64,000 bases of DNA from Heterobilharzia americana (GCA_944470555.2 OX104130.1:63989160-64053159); one strand, 5' to 3'; positions 11,501-25,900 are shown, numbered from the stretch's first letter. Numbers and translations: made by a program. The notes: a model not told the origin generated them from the letters alone.

Positions 11501-14500
11501 TAAAACAAACGTTTCGTTTTCTTCATATTCGTTGAGTCACTAAAGGTAACTTCATATGTAAATGGTTTGAAGATGCTTGTTTAAAAGTTTTAGGTTGTGT
11601 TTCGCTACGTATTTTTTTGTCTGTTAACTGAGGTTTCAGTGAATTGATTCATTTTTTGAGATTGGTGAGTGATTGTCGGTATTTTCCGGAAAGCAGGTGG
11701 ATGACGTGCTCAGAAATCAAGCCATTATGAGCATAAAGTAATCGAGGCGTTGATAGCAGCAAGTTTATTTGTGTTAGCTAGAATAGATTTTACAATAATT
11801 TCTAATTATACATTTCTTGCGTTAAATTTATGGACTGCAGACTGTATTCTTGCAATACAACAGTCAAATAATACTGTCTCAAACAACACTATTTTTGTTT
11901 AAATTGGGTGACGAGTAAAAGCGAAACATTTAATGGCTTTCAAGGTAAACAGCAATAACTGACTAATAATGGATGATATTTATAGCGTATATAATGGCAT
12001 CCATGGAATATTCGACAGGATGATGTTAACTGGGTCAGTTAACGGTGATAGTAATGCGGTCGTGCAAACCTAATCACAGACAAAATGTTGCCAAATAAAA
12101 TAAATACAATATAACACTATTGATCACATAAAAGGTTTTCTAAGGATTAATCATATTCCCCAGCATGTAAGCCATATATTCACTTTCCTGTGTAAGTTCA
12201 TAGGGATAGCACCAACACTTCACTTCATCCAAGGCACTTTTTTTATTTCGAACTCTTCATAAGTCCAGTTAGTCAGTCAATACATCTTTCAGGATTAACT
12301 TCAGAAAGGATATAATACACACATATATTCTACCTGAAAATAATGACAAAATTACGAAAGCGATTTCGATGCAAGAAAAGACTGGTTTTCACGTGGCTTT
12401 CATGTTATTGAGTACGTGCATTCATACTAAGTCAGGTAAAGTCAGTAAAACTTCATACAATTAGGTTGCGGTTAATTTCAAGGTTTCATCAATTAATACA
12501 AGTAGATTAGCTTTTTTGGCTCACTGATTTGGGATTATTTATGCGTATGTCTGAGATTTGACTGGTGTATGGATAAAAGGTAACCAACTTAATTTCATTT
12601 ATATCAGCGATCTGTAACTATCATTTTTATCAGTATACTAGTGGTTCAGGAAGGTTCCTCCTCAATCCTGGTAGAGTCGAATTAGTTGCCAGTAGGTGAG
12701 AAAATTGTTTGTCAAACTCTTTATTGACTGATTAGTACTTACATAGGAGAATAATGATAAAAATTGACTAGAAATGAGTCAATTTCCAGTTCTTACTTGA
12801 GTTTCACAACATAATTAGGAGGCGCATAGATTAGCGAACCGGGGGTCAGTCATTTCACTTCTTCAGTTATCGTTTCTAAGATCCAATGTGTTTGTTTATT
12901 CATTTATTTGGTTTCTAATGTCACTGATGATGCTCGTTTTTACCACCCTTCTTAGAGTTTATTTCACTGTTACGCAACATAAATTTTAGCTAAATTAATT
13001 GTGTCTATCCATAAAAACGTTTTCTTAAACTACATCAAAAGGGAAGGTTCAAAATTATGTCCTGATAATATTTTCTAAGCTCTTTATAGGTTTTCATTTT
13101 CCTGATTTGCATCCCACTAATTCACTTTTGAAGGCAATCATTCAATGAGCACTTATTTATGATTACTTATCAGTTGCAGTAACCTTAAACCCTGTAGACT
13201 CATCATAACTTTGTTTGTAGATGAGTAACTGTTATTTGGTCGGTTACCAGATATTTATATTGTTAGTAAAATGCATTAGATAAAGACTAACTAACTGATA
13301 TACAGTTTCGGCATAATATGAAGTTTTTGCATTCTAAGTGCTTTCCTAAAGGCTGTTTCAGAATAAAGTGCATCTACTACAAAGCGCTTGAATCATAAAA
13401 CAGGAAGCAATCGAACTCATTTATCGTTAATGTTATGATAGATCTCAAAAAGCAATTGAATGAAATTAACTTGTTTCAAAATTCTTCGGTATGGCCATCG
13501 AAATCTAGTTATTTATTCATTGAAAGCTGCAAAAAAAGCTGTAAAACGTCCATGCTGAGAATTTAAGAGTTTTAGTATGCCACTCAGAAGAAATCTCATA
13601 TTCATAGTTACGTGTTAAGAGTCTATTTAAGCCGTGAAAGAAGAAACTGGATATTTATAAATTTGCATAGCTTGTAAAAAATGGATTATACTGGATTAAT
13701 AGGAATAAATATTGTCTGAAAATGAGAACAAAGTTATTCTGATGTTTTGAGGACAATCATATTTACTTGTGTAAATCTAGGCTATCGGTTACATAAATTG
13801 TTACTTACTTTTTCACTCACAAATTCTGTGTTAAACTTCTGGTTATCCAAGAAATATGTTGCGCTTAGATTTTGAAAAAAATATTTTGAACAATAAAATG
13901 TTATTCCACAATAATTTTCCAATAAATAAGACATCAAATACTTCAAAGGTCGACTTCAATATGGTTTTCATCACTGACAAATACTTTTCGAAATGTTAAA
14001 AAGTATGCAACAGTTTCTTTTCCACCTTTTATATGCTGGGTATAATTTACTTAAACCTTAGCTTAAACCATCTAAACTTGGATTGCTAATATATGAACTA
14101 ACTTCTGGTTGTGTAAATTTTCATGAAGAGCTCGTCAGAAGGTCTGTGTTCATTATTAGTAACCAACTCAACAACTTCAGGTGTTCTAAAGCTTAATGTT
14201 AACTCCTCATGTGCTACAGTGTTTCAGATTTATAAACAGTGGCTAAAGGTTTGTCCTTTATCAGGTTCATACTATTAGCAAACAGTATAAAACAGAAATC
14301 CAATACTGTTAGTTGTAGCAATAATTAGTGCTCACAGTTGATCATTTGGTTGAGGTAAGCTATTATTTAAATGTTCACGTATATATTTTTATGTCACATC
14401 TATTTACAAGAATAACAAAACTGATAGTCATTTTATTTTACAGTTTTATAAATTTTTCATGGTACATTCGATGATTTATGAAGTCTTCATTTTATGTATA

Positions 14501-15425
14501 CTTGATTAGTTCATCTTTATAACTTTTAAAAAAGCTCATCTTTGCGTTTCAATAAGAATGTTTAATTATATAACATTTCCATAATAATAAAAGAAACATT
14601 CAAACACCATATTAATTCCTACACAATTCTTCCCTTATTTCTTTTCCTTTCTTGATTACAAACAAATAAACATGTTACTATTTGGAGATAAGTTCATTTT
14701 GCACCAAGATTATTATTTTATTTATGTCCATATACCAGGATAATTAAGATATATCTGAAGTATGTTCGTTAATTAATTCACCTACTGGATAGCTCAAGAG
14801 AACCAAGTCGGCTTTTTAGGCGTGTGGTTATTTATGTAAAACATGTATGCGGTTCAGTAGCCTTCGGGCAGTGTCGCTAGCAAATGCGGTATGACAGCGT
14901 TAGATTACTCAGCTTCACGCAAATTAAGAAACTTACTGAAGTCGTAGCTCTTAGGATCAGATGCTCAGCTTAAAAATAGTAGATAGCAGATTCAAATCAC
15001 CCTCTTTCTACTAAGGTCTAAACAGTTATTCACTACTACAAGCTGTCCTCTAGAATCACTATATAATTAAGTTTTATTATAATCCTAGAGTGTTTAGGAA
15101 ATTAAACAAGATTTTTCCGAACGTTTTGTTCGTATGCCACAGCTTCTTCAACAGAATATTCGCATTTTTATTAAGTATCAGAATATATACTGTCAAACGG
15201 TGCGTGTTGCTATTTCTGTCTTTAGGTCATTGGTTAGCTGACTTGTCGCTCATACTGAATATTTCCAACTAGTCATCGTAAATTGATGTAGTCTTTGTCA
15301 TTTGTCAATAAAAACAATTCAATAGTCAAAGTGTGTGTGTTTACATGTGTGTAAAGGTTATAGAAAATGTATGTGTCATTCATTGTTTAGCGTATGAGAA
15401 TGTGAAAAACATATTTACCAACAGT
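11500..15425. other. Long AT-rich stretch without a recognisable gene
   Basis: Only chance frames occur. A weak tRNA-like block (AGATTCAAATCACC near 14990) may be an eroded SINE promoter, but no A box or family match supports it. Much of this would be intron if the 5974 and 31581 exons belong to one gene. Confidence 0.4.
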
Positions 15426-15429
15426 AATA

Positions 15430-16090
15430 TAATGTAATTCCATACTTAGCACAAACTCATTGCATATGTTTCGAGACACCTTTTCTGTATGGGGTCGCCA
15501 TCGTTGATATCTATAATTTCCTTTAGCTCTCACTTGTCCCGTCTATTTGCTTCTTGTAATTCCTCTCAAGAATATTTTTAAGAATAGGCTTTGGACAGTC
15601 ATTTTCTATTAGCACTTGTTTTAATTTGTAAACTTCGCTTTCTATATCCTACGGATGCGTTACAATATTTTTAGCCCTATTTAATAGATTTAAAGCTTCT
15701 GTGGTTTTCATGTTCCTTGGATGGTTGGATTGAAAATTTAGATAATTATTAGAATAAGTTTTTTGTATATTCTAATTTTAAATTTCCCTTCCGAGATTCT
15801 CTGGATAAGACAGTCTAGTCAATGCATAGTTCGAGCACTCAACTCAGTTTCATTCGTGAACTTTATGAAAGTTGACAACGAGTTTAAACGTTGCGCAAAA
15901 ACTTTCATGTTCCATTTTTTTAATGATGAATAAGGTATCATTTACATATTCATGGCTCGGAAATGCATGGTTCATAGCTTAATAAAAGAGCATACTTGTG
16001 ATTTGTAGGCTACACTATCATACTACGACTATTTTATGCTTTCCAAGAAAAGTTGAACAACGGGGTTGATTTAAACATACATATTACAAA
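15430..16090 (-). pseudogene. Penelope-like element remnant, reverse-transcriptase domain
   Basis: On the minus strand the decayed translation keeps the order of a PLE reverse transcriptase: a weakened catalytic box YTNDTLFIIKK (PLEs normally have YVDD), the palm/thumb words FQSNHPRNMKTTEALNL and VYKLKQVLIENDCPKPILKN, and a later ATPYRKGVS block that would precede the linker to GIY-YIG. Several stops and frame shifts interrupt it, and the second catalytic Asp context is changed, so it cannot be active. The tail ends near 15430, where TATGGAATTACATTATATTA is present. It is the only copy here that retains RT sequence rather than only the C-terminal end. Confidence 0.65.
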
Positions 16091-16094
16091 ACAT

Positions 16095-17435
16095 AACTGT
16101 TGATAACCGTCGACTGATGGAATGATGAAATCAGTCAGCAGCTGACTTCGAACCACAAAATAATCTTCACATGTAGCTATTCACATGAAAATAACGTTAA
16201 AGTACTCAGAAATGCTTTATTGTATCTGATTCACTTTACGCGCGTTTCGAACTATTGAAAACATCTATTCTCCATGTAGTTGACTTTGTTTTCAGTGAAC
16301 GATGAATGTGATTGATTAACTCTGTTTTAAATCACTAAGTGATAAGATACAAAAAAAAATAAAATCCATTTCAAACTTTGACTGATAGCTTTGTGACATA
16401 AATATCAGGTGTTATTAATGAAGATTTTGTCCAAATGCACTTTAGGCTTTCTGCTGATAAGATAGGTATTTACTAAAAAATCAAACAAACTGATATTAAG
16501 TATCAAGTTTCACTTCTGAATACATCTTCTATGAATATCAAATGCTTACTGTATCACATACATATGTAATATCATAGGATTATTGTTTGCCCGTTTTTCA
16601 GTTTTGTGTCATAAAAGTGCAAACATTTAGTGGACAAAATCCTTTTACACGTGAAACTGAGGAGCTAAATATTGATGAAAGCCTAGGGAAGATTTAAGCA
16701 TTTAAAACCAGAAAAACGATAGTGGACCAGCTTATTGAACCACTAGTAGTCTAATCGTAGTATAAGCTCTAACAAATCCCGATTATATATCTACTCAGGA
16801 CGTTTTGGCTCTTTGTACATCAGCTTATATTGGTATATAATAATCACTGACTCATGAACAATGTATTTCACTTTTACACTTCCATACTACACTATTGTTC
16901 ATTAGCTGAAACAGAAAATCTCGTTAAATTACTATTTATTACATCACTTCAGGTAACTCAATGATTTCCTTGAAGTTTCATCATTTTCTGGTTCGATATA
17001 CGTTTTATTCTGAGGAACTACAGTGTTATACTGATAAAATATTCGATTGGTAAAGAAAACCAAAAACAAACGCTTGTAAATACCTACAAAGATGGTTTAT
17101 TTTACACATTAAATATAGAATAACAGATGAAATTAAATTTACTTGAATGTGCTGAGTTCACATACAAAGAAACAGATACTCGTTAGAATTTCAATAATCA
17201 TATATTAGGAAATATGTACGACAGATACGCCAGTTTTGATACCAAGTGCGGTCAGCTGCTATCATTTGGTTTTCATTGAGAATCGAAATAAGTGTTGTAT
17301 TGTTAGTTGGCTATACATGCTGTTTTATGAAGAAAAGGATAAGGTACATAAAAAAACTAAATTTCCACTTTCATTAGGTTAAAAAATACAGGTGCTAGTA
17401 AAGACAAAATTTTAGAACAAAATTAACTACTAACA
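16095..17435. other. AT-rich DNA, nothing recognised
   Basis: No coding or structural signal is seen before the RTE insertion at 17439. Confidence 0.45.
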
Positions 17436-17438
17436 TCG

Positions 17439-20192
17439 CCTGGTTAAAGAGTTCACTAGAAACTAGCCGGTACTAAGCACGGATAAACACGGAAGGTTGG
17501 GCATACGGCTAGCAACCCTACACCGGAAAACAAATCTAACCACTAAACAAACTACAAAGCACAAACAAAATATATAAAATAATAACAAACTTATTCCCCA
17601 CTGGAATCGGAGAGGCGAAATGACACCGACTGGTGAAAGCCTTCGGCAAGCCAATTGGCCGGTGTGTCTCCTCTCACTCGATGAAAGCGAAAGTAAACGT
17701 GGAGACATGGAATGTCCGCACCATGTATGAACCTAGCAAGGCAGTCCAGATTGCAAACGAGATGAGAAGGTATAGCATAGAAGTGCTTGGAATATGCCAG
17801 GAATCTGCAGATGGAATGGAAGTGGACTCTCCAAACTGTCAACTGCACAATCGATAGTCTACTCCGATATTGTCAACCAGACGACAACCACGAGCACACT
17901 GAGTCTTCGAGTGGCTATCATGATATCCCCTCTCAACAGCATCGAAGGCTGTCATGCAGTGGGAACCAATCTCCTCCTCCAGGATCATGACAGCAAGCTT
18001 CAACTCAAAAGGAAGGAAGAAAGGAAGGTGACAATCATTCAGTGCTACACTACGCTAGGCTACGCTACGCTACGCACCTACAAATAATGCAGAGCAAGAG
18101 AAGAAGGAGGAATTCCACAGACAACTGCAATCAACACTGGACAAGACCCCACCTCAGTTGGCGATATCAAAATTCTAATGTGTGGGGTGACATGAGTGCC
18201 AGCCGAACTGGGAGCAGACAACACAGGAAGAGAAGTAAGCATGCGTCGAGAAGCGCTCAGTGAAATGATGAGTGAGAATGGAGAACTGTTTGCAGATTTG
18301 TGCACATTCAACGATTTGGTGATTGGAGTCAGGCAGTGTGTTCAAACACAAGGATATCCACAAAGCGAGCGACATGGATTTGATCTCACCAGACACCGGG
18401 ACACACTAAAAATCAGATCGACTTCATCTCAGTGTGAAGAAAGTGGAGACACAGTCAGCCCACTTGACACAAGGTCAAGAAGAGGAGGGGATGTAAGCTC
18501 ACACCACTCACTATCCAGTGCAAGGAACCTACCTTTCAAATCAAGTTGAAAGCCTTCAAGGAAGTTGGTGATGGGCCACAGTTCAAGTTGAACACCCGCT
18601 GAGAACACAAACTGCACTGAAGGACGAAACTACAAAGGAAATCTTCACGTCAGTCAGTCATCAAGACGAAATGGGAGATATCGAGCAACATCTGTGAAGA
18701 AACGTGTGTGTATGAGCACTGGAAGTCTTTGAAATCTGTGTGGAAAGAAACCTGCATAACTGTATTGGAAGGGAGGAAGAAAGAAGATAGGATAAGGAAT
18801 GGTTCTCGATGGACACATGGAAGCTGATGTGTGAGGGAGAGGAGGATGGTGGAGCAGAAGATGAACCAATGCAAGGATGCACAACGACGAGAAGAGGAAC
18901 TGAGTACAATGTGTAGAACACTAGACTGGACAAAGAAGTGAAGGATATTGCACGGAAAGACCAAAGACACTTCTACGACACATTGGCAAGTGAAGCAGAA
19001 CAGGCTGTTGGCTGTTAGGAGTGATAGACACCTGACAACATTACATCAAATAACCAGGTTACTTACTATCCTGTAGATGAGAGATCAACGCAGACGAAAC
19101 CAATGAAAGATGATGACGGAAATTTAATTACGAGTGAAGAGAAAGAAAGGAGAGGATGGATCGACCACTTGAAGAAGCTCTTGAATCGAACACCACCACC
19201 TGCACTTCGGCCAGAAATACCACCTGCAGCCACAAAACTACAAGTGAACGCATGCCCTCCGACGAAAGTCGAAGTCGTGAACGCCGTAAAGCTACTGAAA
19301 TGCTGGGAAGCAGCAGGACCAGATGGAATGCCGCCAGAAGAAGCACAGAGAACAGACGGAGATACAACAGCGGACATGCTCACACTACACGACTATTGCA
19401 GAAGGTGTGGAAGGAAGGGAGGATACCTGCCCATTGATTGGAAGAAGGGCGACCGAGGTGTCTGAGAGAATTGGTGCGGAATCATGCTCCACTCCTGTCC
19501 ATCCAAAGCCAGCAAAATATTGAGCCACATCATCCTGGAGAGACTGAAGGATGCACTGGAATCAGAACTACGACCTGATCAGGCTGACTGGCTTCAGGAA
19601 GTACAAGTCATGTGCGCACAGAATTGCAACGCTACATTACGCACCATCATATAACAGAGTATAGCATGGCAGTCAAATCTCCACCCCTACTTCATCGACT
19701 TCGTAAAGGCCTTTGACAGCGTCGATCGAGAAGTAATTTGGCAGGCACCTGCTCAAACACTACGGAATACCGCAAACCCTCATCAGCCTCATTCAACAAT
19801 TATATGAAGACGCCACATGCCAGCCAAGTAATTCACTATGGATAGCTCAGTGACGCCTTCGAAGTGAAGTGAAGTGAAGTGAAGACAGGAGTAAAACAAG
19901 GCTGCCCACTATCACCAATCATCTTCCTGATTGTGTTGTGGTCTAGTGGACTGGATCATGCAGGAAACAGTGAGGAGCTGTGAGAAGAGGGTGATAGGCT
20001 GGCTGCATCCTAGAAGATTTAGATTTCGCCAACGACGACTTGTGTCTGATGTCTTGTCGCACAAACTTGAAGGTCGACAGGCGAAAACTAACAAGTTGGT
20101 GGGAGTGGCGGGGCAGCGAAGATGGGACACCATTCCAGTGGACGTAGAGAAGACAGAGGTGATGAAGATACCCAAACAACAACATCACCATC

Positions 20193-20224
<32 letters not shown>

Positions 20225-20955
20225 CAACAAGCTCCAATCACTATGAATGAGAGAAAGCTAAGGGAAGTAGCCTCTTTCACATACACTCATCTAGGCAGCA
20301 CTGTTTCAACTGTTTCATACAGGTGGCACGGGCACAGACGAGGACGTCAAAGCCAACATTGGAAAAGCAAGACAGACGTTGATTAGCCTGAAACCAGTGT
20401 GTAGATCTTCTGCACTCAGCATAGAGCGTCAACGAGATCCGGATTTTCAACACCAACGTGAAATCAGTGCTGTCATGTGATGGATGGTTGAGAGACTTGG
20501 TGGGTGGTTAGGAAAGGCATTTCCAACAAACTACAGACATTCATCAACAACTGCCACCTACACTGGCTCGTTAGTGAAGCTCAGATGTTCATAATGATAA
20601 GAATAAGCAACAGGTAACTCTGTCTGGGGTTGAACCAACTAAGAACCTATCTGTGAACAAGTATGCAGTTGAAGGAAGTGGAGATGGATTGTATGTGGCA
20701 TGCACTGAGAAGGTCGAGTGGTGATATCACGCGTCAGGTCAGTTGGTGGAGTGGAACATCGGTGGGAAGCGGTGAGTTGGGTGTCGGTGGTGAGGGTGAG
20801 GTTGATATGGAGGAGATCGTGTGAGGAGGAGATGAGAGGTTGTGTGCTGTTATGGAGCCGAGTTGAAAATATTTCAGAGAAGATAGTGAAATGGAGATGT
20901 GCTACTGAATCCCTATGTTCCACTAGGATCCCAGTGGAGAAATGATAATTAATAA
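17439..20955 (+). mobile_element. RTE-clade LINE copy C, near full length, inactive
   Basis: At about 3.5 kb, this is close to the expected length for the clade. Order: a 5' UTR (17439-17680); an apurinic-type endonuclease domain beginning with ETWNVRTMYEPSK (about 17702) and continuing to GADNTGRE (about 18211) and a SSHHSL block that replaces the usual SDH; then the RT domain with LKKLLNRTPPP, the hallmark AAGPDGMPPE (about 19310-19340), DFVKAFDSVDREVIW (about 19700-19740), VKQGCPLSP, DFA-NDD and SFTYTHLGSTVS; then a 3' end in ATGATAATTAATAAT. Frame shifts occur in both endonuclease and RT, and the same ones occur in copies D and E. An LCR of TACGC repeats lies near 18050-18075. The copy forms an inverted pair with copy D. 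Confidence 0.88.
17463..17517 (+). promoter_or_regulatory. Possible structured RNA in the RTE 5' UTR (pseudoknot pairing)
   Basis: CTAGCCG (17463-17469) is complementary to CGGCTAG (17506-17512), and GGTTG (17495-17499) is complementary to CAACC (17513-17517). The order a, b, a', b' makes a pseudoknot. It occurs in copies C, D and E, and in weaker form in the 5' UTR piece at 49303-49455. Some RTE elements carry HDV-like self-cleaving ribozymes at their 5' end with the same topology. Here there is no clear P4 hairpin between a' and b', so function is unproven. Confidence 0.35.
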
Positions 20956-21110
20956 TCTGCAAGACCTACCCGAATTAACCAAGGAAAGTACCATGATAGG
21001 TTATCAGGTAGTATGGAAGCATCGGCATAATAACCGATATACCAAGACTGGTCAAACAATTGGATCCACTATAACAATGAAGAATTATAAGTATATCTTC
21101 AAATAGTAGA
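20956..21110 (+). mobile_element. SM-alpha-type SINE tail fragment (eroded)
   Basis: The block ACTGGTCAAACAATTGGATC, followed by an ACTATAACAATGAAGAATTA-like stretch, parallels the SM-alpha tail at 29100-29150. Only the 3' end is recognisable. It abuts the tail of RTE copy C. Confidence 0.45.
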
Positions 21111-22689
21111 AACACAGTTAATTTGTTTTTTGATTTAGTACGTGACTTCGATTCTAGAGTAACAAACAGGATTTCAGCGACCGCATAGCTAGGAACAAAA
21201 CATTTTTCATGTACTCCACATAATCGAGTAACTGCTCAACTGGCAATGTTAAATAAAAAATTATTTATACTTAAACTTAAAAAAGTCATTAGAAATCTCT
21301 TTCAAAATCATATAGGGAAAACATCAGTATCAATGAAAGTAGCTTTCCATGTACAGTAAACTGATTGTCAGATTAACTGTATAAAAACATATGAAGGATA
21401 ACTATATCAGGAAATAGCGTAAATATCAAATGGATGCCTACATATTCAATTGTGTCATTACTAATACTAATACGATAACAACGAAACGTTTCTTCCACTG
21501 ACTCTTTTACTTCATTTTCACGGTTACCACAGAAACTCTATGGCAACAATATTTGTTCAAGTTGAAAAAATATCCATAAAACGATAAAAAAATACAATTA
21601 AAAGAAACAACAGGTAAATTGCTTGTTAAAAGTTATACTTTAGTGATTAAATTCGTTTGAAAAGCCTTTACAAAAGAAACAATGATTAAAGGAAACAAAA
21701 ACAAGGATATAGTAGAGAAAAGGAAAGATTAAAGTGATTTGGACATGAAATCTTTAATTACAATTATTGTTCACATGAATATTATACCTGTGTTAGTCTT
21801 GTTTTTCATTAGCCTGTGAAAAATTTTTATTTTAAACGCAAAGTAAAAGCTTTTCCCAGTAACAATACAGTGCTTACAAAACACTAAACGTACAAATTTT
21901 TGTTCTAGCTAACCGGACAATTATTAGATTATAAAGCATGAACTTGATTTTTGTATAGTAAGAAGTTCATCAGAATTTTTCTTTGCTTGAGGCTTCATTC
22001 AAGAGTCAGTGTATTGTAATTTCTATAAAAGAAAAAAGACAATCAATTGACGAAGAAAAGAATTGACTGTATGAATTTCAATACATTTTTCAAGTTAGAA
22101 TTCAATAACAACAAAAATCTCATAAAAGTGAAAACAGCAAGTTTACAGAAGAATAATTGTTAACATAAATTCATAAAACTTGGAGTAGTTAGTCTAAAAC
22201 TATGCTGTCTATTGAGTAGGGATATAGTTTACTGAAACTCTTCGTGAACTTACTAATGAAAACATCATTTTCCTTCTCCCAAGACTATTTTTTTCATCAT
22301 GCAACGCATGAAGAAAGAACAGTCATATTCACATGAAGATTATATCCCTTATTTTTTATTAATAACAGATCAGCGATAAAAATTCCTCAAATGCACAATC
22401 TGATTGATATATGAGAATTACGATTTTAAGTTAGTCATGTTAACTGGTGAATGTGTTGAATCTCTAAATCTTAGAATTCGGTCAGGTCATTGTGATATTT
22501 TAAACTTAGAATGCATCATGTATATGGAAAGAAATGTAGGTGCTCTTTCAATTTGATTTAACTTGGTTTCAACTAACTTTAAGTTGAAAAAAGGGAACTG
22601 ATTCGATGCTGTCATAAACAAGTGAGAAATATTGTTGGCAAATAAGTTCATTTATATACTTATTGTACTCCGAAAAATGGAAACGGTCT
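21111..22689. other. AT-rich spacer between inverted RTE copies
   Basis: There are no genes or RNA genes. It separates RTE copies C and D together with the SINE fragments flanking it. Confidence 0.5.
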
Positions 22690-22915
22690 TCACTGGCACC
22701 ATAACAGCCTTCGATGTTATAGACCATAAATCTCCGTCGTTAGTTGGACCGAATCGGTAGGCCTCTATTGGTATTTTGGCTTCTATGCGGATGCTTTATT
22801 CATGTGTACATTTTCAATTCTGACAATAATAGTCGATAACGTCCAGTAGTGAAATACAAAAAGTGCGTCATATCCTATTTAAGACATCAGTTGGATTTAC
22901 CTTCCCCGAAGTGAA
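22690..22915 (-). mobile_element. SM-alpha-type SINE, decayed ribozyme
   Basis: On the minus strand the order is a GGTAAATCCAACTGATG block (former stem I plus the start of the core), TTAAATAGGATATGACGCAC (former stem II and GAAA, now ruined), TTTCACTACT, and then the tail with GCATCCGCATAG and CCGATTCGGTCC. The usual CTGANGA and CGAAA cores are both damaged. It adjoins the 3' tail of RTE copy D. Confidence 0.6.
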
Positions 22916-22924
22916 TAACAGAAA

Positions 22925-25900
22925 TGATAATAAGACTGATTGTCCCTTGGGTTCCTAATAGAACATAGGGATTCAGTAGCACATCTCCATTTCACTATCT
23001 TCTCTGAAATCTTTTGAACTCTGCTCCATAACAGCACACAACCTCTCATCTCCTCCTCACACGATCTCCTCCATATCACCCTCACCCTCACCACCGACAC
23101 CCAACTCACCGCTTCCCACCGATGTTCCACTCCACCAACTGACCTGACGCATGATATCACCACTCGGCCTTCTCAGTGCATGCCACATACAATCCATCTC
23201 CACTTCCTTCAACTGCATACTTGTTCACAGATAGGTTCTTAGTTGGTTCAACCCCAGACAGAGTTACTTGTTGCTTATTCTTATCATTATGAACATCTGA
23301 GCTTCACTAACGAGCCAGTGTAGGTGGCAGTTGTTGATGAATATCTGTAGTTTGTTGGAAATGCCTTTCCTAACCACCCACCAAGTCTCTCAACCATCCA
23401 TCACATGACAGCACTGATTTCACGTTGGTGTTGAAAATCCGGATCTCGTTGACGCTCTATGCTGAGTGCAGAAGATCTACACACTGGTTTCAGGCTAGTG
23501 AACATCTATCTTGCTTTTCCAATGCTGGCTTTGACATCCTCGTCTGTGCCCGTGCCACCTGTATGAAACAGTTGAGACACTGCTGCCTAGATGAGTGTAT
23601 GTGAAAGAGGCTACTTCCTTTAGGTTTCTCTCATTCATAGTGATTGGAGCTTGTTGTTGTTGTTGCTGTTGGTGTTGTTGTTGTTGGTGGTGGTGTTGGT
23701 GATGGTGGTGGTGATGTTGTTGTTTGGGTATCTTCATCACCTCTGTCTTCTCTACGTCCACTGGAATGGTGTCCCATCTTCGCTGCCCCGCCACTCCCAC
23801 CAACTTGTTAGTTTTCGCCTGTCGACCTTCAAGTTTGTGCGACAAGACATCAGACACAAGTCATCGTTGGCGAAATCTAAATCTTCTAGGATGCAGCCAG
23901 CCTATCACCCTCTTCTCACAGCTCCTCACTGTCTGTTGCATGATCCAGTCCACTAGACCACAACACAATCAGGAAGATGATGGGTGATAGTGGGCAGTCT
24001 TGTTTTACTCCTGTCTTCACTTCACTTCACTTCACTTCGAAGGCGTCACTGAGCTTCCATTGTGAATTACTTGGCTGGCATGTGGCGTCTTCATATAATT
24101 GTTGAATGAGGCTGATGAGGGTTTGCGGTATTCCGTAGTGTTTGAGCAGGTGCCTGCCAAATTACTTCTCGGTCGACGCTGTCAAAGGCCTTTACGAAGT
24201 CGATGAAGTAGAGGTGGAGATTTGACTGCCATGCTATACTCTGTTATATGATGGTGCGTAATGTGGCGTTGCAATTCTGTGCGCACATGACTTGTACTTC
24301 CTGAAGCCAGTCAGCCTGATCCGGTCGTAGTTCTGATTCCAGTGCATCCTTCAGTCTCTCCAGGATGATGTGGCTCAATATTTTGCTGGCTTTGGGTGGA
24401 CAGGAGTGGAGCATGAATCAGCACCAGTTCTCGCAAACACTTAGGTCTCCCTTCTTCGAGCGTTTGACAAGGTAGCCCTTCTTCCAATCAATGGGCAGGT
24501 ATCCTCCCTTCCTTCCACACCTTCTGCAATAGTGGTGTGTGTGAGCATGTCCGCTGTTGTATCTCCGTCTGTTCTCTGTGCTTCTGGAGGGATTCCATCT
24601 GGTCCTGCTGCTTCCCAGCATTTCAGTAGCTTTACGGCGTTCACGACTTCGACTTTCGTCGGAGGGCATGCGTTCACTTGTAGTTTTGTGGCTGCAGGTG
24701 GTGGTGTTCGATTCAAGAGCTTCTTCAAGTGGTCGATCCATCCTCTCCTTTCTTTCTCTTCACTCGTAATTAAATTTCCGTCATCATCTTTTATTGGTTT
24801 CGTCTGCGTTGATCTCTCATCTACAGATGGTAAGTAACCTGGTTATTTGATGTAATGTTGTCAGGTGTCTATCACTCCTACCAGCCAACAGCCTGTTCTG
24901 CTTCACTTGCCAATGTGTCGTAGAAGTGTCTTTGGTCTTTCCGTGCAATATCCTTCACTTCTTTGTCCAGTCTAGTGTTCTACACATTGTACTCAGTTCC
25001 TCTTCTCGTCGTTGTGCATCCTTGCATTGGTTCATCTTCTGCTCCACCATCCTCCTCTCCCTCACACATCAGCTTCCATGTGTCCATCGAGAACCATTCC
25101 TTATCCTATCTTCTTTCTTCCTCCCTTCCAATACAGTTATGCAGGTTTCTTTCCACACAGATTTCAAAGACTTCCAGTGCTCATACACACACGTTTCTTC
25201 ACAGATGTTGCTCGATATCTCCCATTTTATCTTGATGACTGACTGACGTGAAGATTTCCTTTGTAGTTTCGTCCTTCAGTGCAGTTTGTGTTCTCAGCGG
25301 GTGTTCAACTTGAACTGTGGCCCATCACCAACTTCCTTGAAGGCTTTCAACTTGATTTGAAAGGTAGGTCCCTTGCACTGGATAGTGAGTGGTGTGAGCT
25401 TACATCCCCTCCTCTTCTTGACCTTGTGTCCACTAGGCTGACTGTGCCTCCACTTTCTTCACACTGAGATGAAGTCGATCTGATTTTTAGTGTGTCCCGG
25501 TGTCTGGTGAGATCAAATCCATGTCGCTCGCTTTGTGGATATCCTTGTGTTTGAACACACTGCCTGACTCCAATCACCAAATCGTTGAATGTGCACAAAT
25601 CTGCAAACAGTTCTCCATTCTCACTCATCATTTCACTGAGCGCTTCTCGACGCATGCTTACTTCTCTTCCTGTGTTGTCTGCTCCCAGTTCGGCTGGCAC
25701 TCATGTCACCCCACACATTGGAATTTTGATATCGCCAACTGAGGTGGGGTCTTGTCCAGTGTTGATTGCAGTTGTCTGTGGAATTCCTCCTTCTTCTCTT
25801 GCTCTGCATTATTTGTAGGTGCGTAGCGTAGCGTAGCCTAGCGTAGTGTAGCACTGAATGATTGTCACCTTCCTTTCTTCCTTCCTTTTGAGTTGAAGCT

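Noticed and set aside
14880..15010. tRNA gene near the AGATTCAAATCACC word
   Set aside because: No cloverleaf can be drawn; A-box, acceptor stem and anticodon arm are missing.
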